In this document: piece after piece, positions 58,041 to 64,000 of the stretch
Layout: each line of letters begins with the position of its first letter
Numbering within the stretch: position 1 is the stretch's first letter
NCBI GenBank assembly: GCA_031771865.1
Contig: JASISA010000025.1
Coordinates: forward strand, 2,418,001 to 2,482,000
Source: Nothophaeocryptopus gaeumannii
Taxonomy: Eukaryota; Ascomycota; Dothideomycetes; Mycosphaerellales; Mycosphaerellaceae
Direction: 5' to 3'
Length of the DNA: 64,000 bases
Position numbers and translations under genes: made by a program
The notes under the pieces: model-generated
Databases searched by the model: none
Told to the model about the DNA's origin: nothing
Seen by the model: only the letters and a program-made list of their open reading frames with translations

Positions 58041-60134
58041 TCATTCATACAACTCCCTCTCACTACTCCCGGTCTCCTCAAAAGAAAACCTTTCGTGCTG
58101 CGTCATATCCCTCGGCTCAACACCCTGTCCCGTATTCACAACATCTTCCGGATTCACCCTCCTCGGCTCTCTCGACCCTTCCCTCGAGTACTGCGACGAA
58201 GAATTTGTCGGCGTAGAAGGCGAAACACCATTGTACACCATCTCTCTCCTCGCTATGGCTTCCTTCTCGCTGAGAGCTCGACCGTCTTTTTCACCGATGG
58301 AGGGCATGTCGCCGGGCATTTCGTGAACTTGACGTTCTCGACTGTCTGCTTCGCTGGCCGAGGCAGAGAGTGGTGATAATAGTTGTCCGCTTTGGGTGCT
58401 TGAATGTGTGCCTTCGCCGGCCGAGGGACTTGATGGTCCGCTGGACATGCCGGCTACGCTCATGTAGTAGCCTGGGCTGTTCAGTGAGTTTGGCGTGCCT
58501 GGTGTTCCTGGTACAGTAGATTGAGCGGACAGTAATCGTTTATGAGGTGCGTCTGCTGAAGGTGTGCCATCCAGCTCGGGCTTGCGGTAGCTGTTGTTTC
58601 GACCAAATCCGATGTCAGTGGCCGCTAGAGTGGAAGAGTCTTCTGTTAGCTTTTCGCTTTCTGATCGTCGCTTTGCGGCAAGCTTCTTGCGGCGGAAATA
58701 GAAGGCGAGCAGTAGGGCGAGAAGGACGATAGCAGCTACAGCACCAACGGCGATTCCAGCTATCGCGCCGCCGGGGAGGCCGCTTGACGACGACTGGCTG
58801 GTTCCAGAAGGACCGGAGCTACCCGACGAAGTGCTGCCCGCGCCAGGCATGATGGCTACCAGGTTCTGTTGCAATGACCGGTCCCAATTCACCTGAGACA
58901 CGTTGAATTGTTGCGACTCCCAGTCTACCGCGATGTAGGCCTCCTGAAGAAAAGTCCGACCAAGAGTGTATTGCGTGGCATTCTGTGCGCGCTGCAATGG
59001 AAAGTAGCGAGTATTGTTCTCGAAGTTCTTGTAAGGAGGTTTGGCTGTGAGATCGAATGAGGCGTAAGGCAACGTAACTTCAACCGTGGAGCCTGCAGAG
59101 GTGCCCTGTCCGAGAAAGAACGATACACTGGCGTTACGCGCGAGCAGCTCGTCATGTAGGGTATCGTTGACAAGGTATATTTGAGTTTCATTGTCGTAGA
59201 CGAGTCCGAATTCGAGCTCGAATGCTCGACATGCTTCTATAGGAAGCCAAATCTCTGGTACTGTGCTGTCGATATAGGCGAAGATGGCTGAAGGAAGCAG
59301 TTCAGTCGCAGTGGGTGATGAGTCGATGTGGGAAGGTGTGGTAATGGACTGTATCCCAACCACAATGTCCCGGTCATTGTCAGCGGCGAAGGTAAAGGTC
59401 AAGTTGTTGTCCACGAACTTGGAGGTATCATATCCTCCCAAGGTCAATGAGGCAAGAACCCCTGTGGACCGGTACTTTGCTCCTGCGGTGTAGCCAAAAG
59501 ACACGCTGGGAATGAGGGCTTGTTGCTTGAGCTGTGTCATGTAACTCGGGGCGCCGTCGTCGAAGGTTGTCCAGTTGGTACGCTTGGGATTCACTCCAAA
59601 CAACCCCAGGTAGAAATCTTCAACAGCCAGTCCTCCTACGGTTGTGTTTTTCAGAATGGGACCTTCCTCGCCCTCGCCTCCGAGACCGACGACATCGTAC
59701 CCGTAGATCGCGTTGCCTGAGTAGCCGAGGTTTTTCTCAATCGACAGGTCGTAGATGCCCACTCTATCGAAGCTGGTAGAAGCCGACTCATTGAATGTCC
59801 AACCTCTTGACTCTGAGCAGCTCTCCACATCCGCCGCCGCTGTGCAACCTTGCGGCAGTACCACCCATGTCTGATATGATGCGAAGGAGACGAACGTCCG
59901 CACAAATTGTTGCGGTGTTCCGACTCTTAGGGTGAAGGACGACCACTCCCCATCAATGCCATCCCAGTTCTGGTCCGGAGTAAGCGCGATCGGTGGGGGA
60001 AGCGTGTCGTTGCCATCGCGGACTTCAAGGTCGAGGTCGAATGCGGTTGCGGTTGCGGTTACGCTTGCGTGGGAAAGGGCGAAGGCGAGCAATGTGCTCG
60101 GGAGCAAGAGCATGCGCCTGAGGAAGGCGTTCAT
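58041..60134 (-). CDS. Membrane-anchored pepsin-like protein, probably catalytically inactive
   Basis: Single exon, 697 aa. A signal peptide (about 1-30) is followed by a pepsin-family A1 ectodomain (about 50-430) with many sequons, a Ser/Gly linker, one membrane helix (about 455-480: AGIAVGAVAAIVLLALLLAFY), a basic stop-transfer (FRRKKLAAKRR) and a Ser-rich cytosolic tail of about 210 residues. In pepsins, two D-T/S-G motifs supply the catalytic Asp pair. Here the first site reads FVSFASYQTWVV, with no Asp; the second reads AYIDSTVPEIWLP and keeps Asp. The fold is retained but proteolysis is unlikely. This suggests a surface receptor or scaffold; that is inference. Confidence 0.85.
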   Translation of the reverse strand: MNAFLRRMLLLPSTLLAFALSHASVTATATAFDLDLEVRDGNDTLPPPIALTPDQNWDGIDGEWSSFTLRVGTPQQFVRTFVSFASYQTWVVLPQGCTAAADVESCSESRGWTFNESASTSFDRVGIYDLSIEKNLGYSGNAIYGYDVVGLGGEGEEGPILKNTTVGGLAVEDFYLGLFGVNPKRTNWTTFDDGAPSYMTQLKQQALIPSVSFGYTAGAKYRSTGVLASLTLGGYDTSKFVDNNLTFTFAADNDRDIVVGIQSITTPSHIDSSPTATELLPSAIFAYIDSTVPEIWLPIEACRAFELEFGLVYDNETQIYLVNDTLHDELLARNASVSFFLGQGTSAGSTVEVTLPYASFDLTAKPPYKNFENNTRYFPLQRAQNATQYTLGRTFLQEAYIAVDWESQQFNVSQVNWDRSLQQNLVAIMPGAGSTSSGSSGPSGTSQSSSSGLPGGAIAGIAVGAVAAIVLLALLLAFYFRRKKLAAKRRSESEKLTEDSSTLAATDIGFGRNNSYRKPELDGTPSADAPHKRLLSAQSTVPGTPGTPNSLNSPGYYMSVAGMSSGPSSPSAGEGTHSSTQSGQLLSPLSASASEADSRERQVHEMPGDMPSIGEKDGRALSEKEAIARREMVYNGVSPSTPTNSSSQYSREGSREPRRVNPEDVVNTGQGVEPRDMTQHERFSFEETGSSERELYE

Positions 60135-61843
60135 GATGCCTGAGATGCCTCAGATGGCCCAAGTGGAGGTCAATTGCCGGGCTGCTGGGATGCCACGAGC
60201 TTGTCCCATCGACGCGGGACGACACGTCTTGCAGTTCCTTCCAACATTCAGCGACAGCGACAGCGACATCGACACTAGGAGCAGCAATTGGGAATCAACG
60301 CAGCCGTTTCGGAGGCGCGCTGCGTTGCCCAGAGCGCGACGGGGTGGAGCAGGGCTGGCGAGGGCTGACTCTCGGCACACAGGCCCACAGGCACAGGCAT
60401 AGGCACAGGCACGCCACCAGACCAGAGCCACTCGCAGGAAGGCCAGGAAGGTCAGGAAGATCAGGAAGGACAGGAAAGGCAGGTTGGGCACGGCAGAGTC
60501 AAGCATCTCCTCACCAAAGCGAGCGGAAGAGCAGGCTTGGCTCCTCCACCAAGGCAGCTTGTTCGTATTCCTCCTCTCATGGTCACTGGTGGTACGTGGC
60601 GAGCGTCCGCTACTGCACGTTGCTATCGCACCTCTACCGTATGCGCTGCAACCAAAAGCTCCTTCCATGCGCAACCCGTACGAATTGGAGAGGAGCTTCC
60701 GCATTGAAACAAAACGATCGGCGTACGACAGCGTATAGCAGTCTTGGCTGATCCTGATCCTGATCTCATGCCCTCAACAAGCTGTTGTCGCTCTTTCGAC
60801 ATAACAATCCTGCTGGCGGACTCAGGACCCGCTTGCCGCGCACCTTCGCACTCGCGAACTCTCTTCCCACTCATCATGAGTAACCCGGAGTACAATGAAA
60901 GACGCCTGGCTGGCTTGGCTCATGAGGACGTTTCCAAAGGAATGCCTCCCAGCCTCCGCCGTCGTACTACTCCGCGGCCGACCCTCTCGCACTCTCTCGT
61001 CGGCGTCGGTATTTGATAAAGCTCTGCTGCTTCTTCAATCCTCACCAACAACTTCTTCTTCACCGGCGGATGCATCTTCATCACAACAAGTTAATCTACT
61101 CATGCAAGCGGCTGACCGGCTTGGCGCAAGTCTCAGCTGCAAAGCCCGAGCTTGAAGAGAAGTCTCTGCGCGAGCTCGTCTAGATCTGTTCGCAACACGG
61201 AACACACAGGCAACCCCCGGCTTCTGCTCGCCAGCGCACTCGCCGAATCTGGACGCTAATGCAGTGCCACCGGACCGTAGTTCCATTTCGAGATTCCAAA
61301 CGCTCCCGAATCTCGGTGAGGAGAGCAACACAACATCTTGACAAGTTCATGCAAGGTCCAATTCTGCACTCAATTAAGTACATGGGGAAGCAAGGCGCAC
61401 GTATACACGTGATATCATATCGTGAACTGATGATGCCACATGCCAATGGCGCTGCATATCTTGTCCCGTTCAGGCTTGCTGGTGTTCCGAAAGCCACTCC
61501 GAAGGAATCAACCAAGCAGTCTTGAGAGCACGCGAGGATCCTGCATGATGCCTGCTAGCGAGGCACGCCTCGAACGATGGCGCCGATCAAGCGGCAACCG
61601 CACGCCTCAACCCTCAGCTTGGACTTCTTTGCGAATGCCTCCGACCACCTGACTTGTAAGTTGTTCTATCTTTGCACCCACTTGTTTCCTATCCCTCCTA
61701 TAGCACCGATTCAACGGTCCGCTATTGACTTTGCGGCGTCGTTCGCTCTTCACGGCGTTGCTAGCTGCATGTTTCTGCAATATTGAAAGCATTCATTCAT
61801 GGCGGTATAAACACAGTCGCTTCGAACACTCGCCGATTCTACG
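60135..61843. other. 1.7-kb divergent intergenic region
   Basis: It separates the pepsin-like gene (-) from the surface-protein gene (+). It contains short purine-rich repeats at 60434-60480. A short frame starts at ATG 60876 (MSNPEYNERRLAGLAHEDVS, 46 codons). It reads like protein and could be the first exon of an unresolved gene, but I could not extend it by splicing. Confidence 0.4.
60434..60480 (+). repeat. Imperfect 9-bp AGGAAGGNC-type repeat
   Basis: Five to six copies of a CAGGAAGNN-like unit, purine-rich on the + strand. Confidence 0.7.
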
Positions 61844-64000
61844 ATGGTGCCGCTCGCGGCAAGCATCTTGCTAGGCTTTGCGGGTACAGGCATTGCGGTG
61901 GACATATTCAACGGACCAGGTCGAGGGCTTTTTCGACGCCAGATAGCGTATGAAGGTCTCAACAGCACAGAAGCAGGGCTCATCCCTCTCGCGACAGGCG
62001 ATCTACCCTCCTCGACAACGGTGAGGATATCGACAACGCAATCAACGTCGACATCGAGTGCCAGCACGACAGTCATTTCAGAGACGACATCCTCCTCATC
62101 GACAACCGAATATGCGAGCGAAACAGTTCCGCCTGCGTCGAACAGCAGTAGCACAGAGGCAGGATCGGCCCCGAGCACGAGCGAAGTCTCAACAGTATCG
62201 TTCAATCCAACCGTGACTTCTTCTGAATCAGCCCCGGTGTTCACCTATGCCCCGTTGTCAAATTCGTCCAACAGCAGCGATGAGGAGCCAACACCTTCGT
62301 TCTCGTACGAGCCCACCTCGTCATTGTTGGCGAACGATAGCTCCATATTCGCTCCAGGCACCGCTGGTACAGCACCGTTACGAACCTCTGAGCCTTCTCC
62401 AATATCCACAAACAGCACACTGAGTCGACTTGTTGGAACAGCACCTTTTGGGCAGCCTTTGTCAGGAAGCAATGGACCGACAGCGCCTTACCCAGGCTCA
62501 GCGCTGACAAGGCAACCGCCAGCAGGCAGTAACGGCCCGACGGTCTACTACGGTTCAGGCACACGGCCTTCACTGAGCCCACCTCTGCCTACGAACGCGA
62601 CTTGCTCGGGAGCGACATTAAACGTCCTCAATGCGTCTCTGGATTACTGGTACCCCCAGACCTATACTCAAGTCGAATCGACTTTCTGGATACAATCCAA
62701 CGGCAATGCGAGCTCAACGGTATGGACGCTATTACCAGCTACCACCACACTCAACGTCACCTCTGCCTTAGCGGACCCAACATGTATCTCAGCCACGGCT
62801 TACAATACGCAGTGGTCGGAGTATGCGCTCGAGTATACATGTTGGAGTACTCCAACGCCTGTAGCAGCTGCAACGACTACGGTTGAGCAGACGGCGTTCA
62901 AGCCAATCAACCAGACAAGCTCTACTGGATCGATTCCGGATGTTGTTACTACGCCAACCCCTGCAGCCGCCACGGTGGGCAACAATTCGAGTAACACATA
63001 CAAGGTCGGTACTGCATTTGTGCATTTCTCACAATACGAGATTGTCAGCAAAAAGCCAGCTCGTCGACGAGATGGCGCTTCTGGTTGCATCGAGACCACG
63101 CAAATCTACAACCTGTCTGAACCCGCGAGTTTCGAGTACGAGGATGATGACCCGCAGCCCAGTCTGCTCACCAAGGGCAAGCTGCGGGCTGCGGTGCTTG
63201 AAGCTCTGGACGACTCCGGCGCTTCAGTCGCATCGCTATCCAGTGTATCACTTGGTACCTTCGCCGCCACGCCGACTGTTGTCGTCCTCGTTGAAAAGGT
63301 CGTAGTCGCTGCTGGAGTTCTTACTGCTGAAGTCGCATCATCCGAGACTGGACTTGAGACACCGTCGGCGACTCTGCCGTCCGGCCTTTCAATCCAGCAC
63401 ACTTCACCAACTCAGGCTGGAACGACCTGGGTGTCTCTCGCACCGCGCGTCGAGTCATCTGACCCAATATTAATGGTTCCAACAAGGACGAAAACCACTC
63501 AACCCCCTCTTACAGCGGCGACCGGCGGTGCAACAGATACTCCGCAGGGAGAGCAGACTACTGTTCCATTCGTTGCGCATCAAGGAAGTAGCGACATTAC
63601 TCTGGAAATTCCTGTCGCCAAAACAGACACGAATCAAGTCATTACTGCCACATTCAGCGGCAGCGTTGTCACCGCCACTAGGGTAGCAGGTGGTAATGGT
63701 GGTTCGGGAGGTGGCGACGTTGGACGGGTGATCTCTGCGATTAATGGTGCTGCTCAGCCCACGAATGCAGCTCAGGTGCTTAGCAATGCTGAAGCGACGT
63801 TTCCACACAACGACCCTACCGCCAGTGCCATCGCTGCCGGAATTGGAGGGAGTGGAGGAGGCAATTTCGTGAATGTGCCTGCTTCTGGGTCCAACTCCGG
63901 CTCGGGCTCAAACAGTGGTTCTGGCGGTGGTTCTGGCGATGGTCCTAGCGGTGGCTCCGGCGGTGGCTCTGGGTCAGGCAGTGGATCGAACTCGGGCTCA
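61844..64000 (+). CDS. Ser/Thr/Gly-rich cell-surface protein, 3' end outside window
   Basis: The frame is open for 719 codons from ATG 61844 to the window edge. An in-frame TAA at 61808 fixes the start unless an upstream exon exists. The N-terminus VPLAASILLGFAGTGIAVDI looks like a signal peptide. Residues about 45-250 are Ser/Thr/Pro-rich with acidic spots, a likely O-glycosylated stalk. A more ordered segment follows (about 255-460; CSGATLNVLNASLDYWYPQT and EYTCWSTPTP), with Cys residues that could pair. The last residues turn into a Gly/Ser array (SGSGSNSGSGGGSG). This is adhesin-like or wall-protein-like; the C-terminal anchor is not visible. No family is recognised. Confidence 0.75.
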   Translation, partial: MVPLAASILLGFAGTGIAVDIFNGPGRGLFRRQIAYEGLNSTEAGLIPLATGDLPSSTTVRISTTQSTSTSSASTTVISETTSSSSTTEYASETVPPASNSSSTEAGSAPSTSEVSTVSFNPTVTSSESAPVFTYAPLSNSSNSSDEEPTPSFSYEPTSSLLANDSSIFAPGTAGTAPLRTSEPSPISTNSTLSRLVGTAPFGQPLSGSNGPTAPYPGSALTRQPPAGSNGPTVYYGSGTRPSLSPPLPTNATCSGATLNVLNASLDYWYPQTYTQVESTFWIQSNGNASSTVWTLLPATTTLNVTSALADPTCISATAYNTQWSEYALEYTCWSTPTPVAAATTTVEQTAFKPINQTSSTGSIPDVVTTPTPAAATVGNNSSNTYKVGTAFVHFSQYEIVSKKPARRRDGASGCIETTQIYNLSEPASFEYEDDDPQPSLLTKGKLRAAVLEALDDSGASVASLSSVSLGTFAATPTVVVLVEKVVVAAGVLTAEVASSETGLETPSATLPSGLSIQHTSPTQAGTTWVSLAPRVESSDPILMVPTRTKTTQPPLTAATGGATDTPQGEQTTVPFVAHQGSSDITLEIPVAKTDTNQVITATFSGSVVTATRVAGGNGGSGGGDVGRVISAINGAAQPTNAAQVLSNAEATFPHNDPTASAIAAGIGGSGGGNFVNVPASGSNSGSGSNSGSGGGSGDGPSGGSGGGSGSGSGSNSGS

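Overview
The window is nuclear DNA of a filamentous ascomycete. Most genes carry one or more 45-70 nt GT-AG introns with CTAAC/CTGAC-like branch sites, intergenic distances are short, and the gene content is fungal: Zn2Cys6 regulator, Spo14-type phospholipase D, Rat1, Uso1, Vma10, Pet117, TFIIA large subunit, GH47 mannosidase, DHA1 and DHA2 transporters. A member of the Dothideomycetes is my guess; nothing here proves the class. All exon boundaries were derived by hand from splice signals, frame and family knowledge.

Region 1 (1-7502) is mobile or broken DNA. A Helitron Rep/Pif1-helicase reading frame enters from the left edge and runs to a TGA at 7128-7130. It has no frameshift and no TAA, but ten in-frame TAG codons, each at a position where glutamine fits (CAG to TAG). 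It ends next to the last two exon pieces of an MFS sugar transporter.

Region 2 (7.5-13.4 kb) holds a cupin dioxygenase and a butanediol-dehydrogenase-type alcohol dehydrogenase, transcribed divergently, then a Zn2Cys6 regulator. This could be a small catabolic cluster.

Region 3 (14.1-33.9 kb) is mostly housekeeping: phospholipase D, an unknown protein, VMA10 with a 3-nt first exon and a 9-nt microexon, PET117, an amidohydrolase with a one-base frame break, a small basic nuclear-type protein (DUF2462/Leydig family), a DHA1 transporter, an ABM-domain protein and TFIIA large subunit (TOA1).

Region 4 (33.9-46.5 kb) has a large conserved fungal protein of unknown function, about 2.5 kb without a recognisable gene, and a divergent USO1/RAT1 pair.

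Region 5 (46.9-64 kb) is rich in secreted and surface functions: a secreted glycosidase-like protein, a DHA2 efflux pump, a GH47 mannosidase, a C2-domain protein resembling cytokinesis factors Inn1/Fic1, a small conserved protein, a membrane-anchored aspartic-protease-like protein lacking its first catalytic Asp, and the 5' part of a Ser/Thr/Gly-rich surface protein that leaves the window.

No rRNA, convincing tRNA, CRISPR array or prophage was found.
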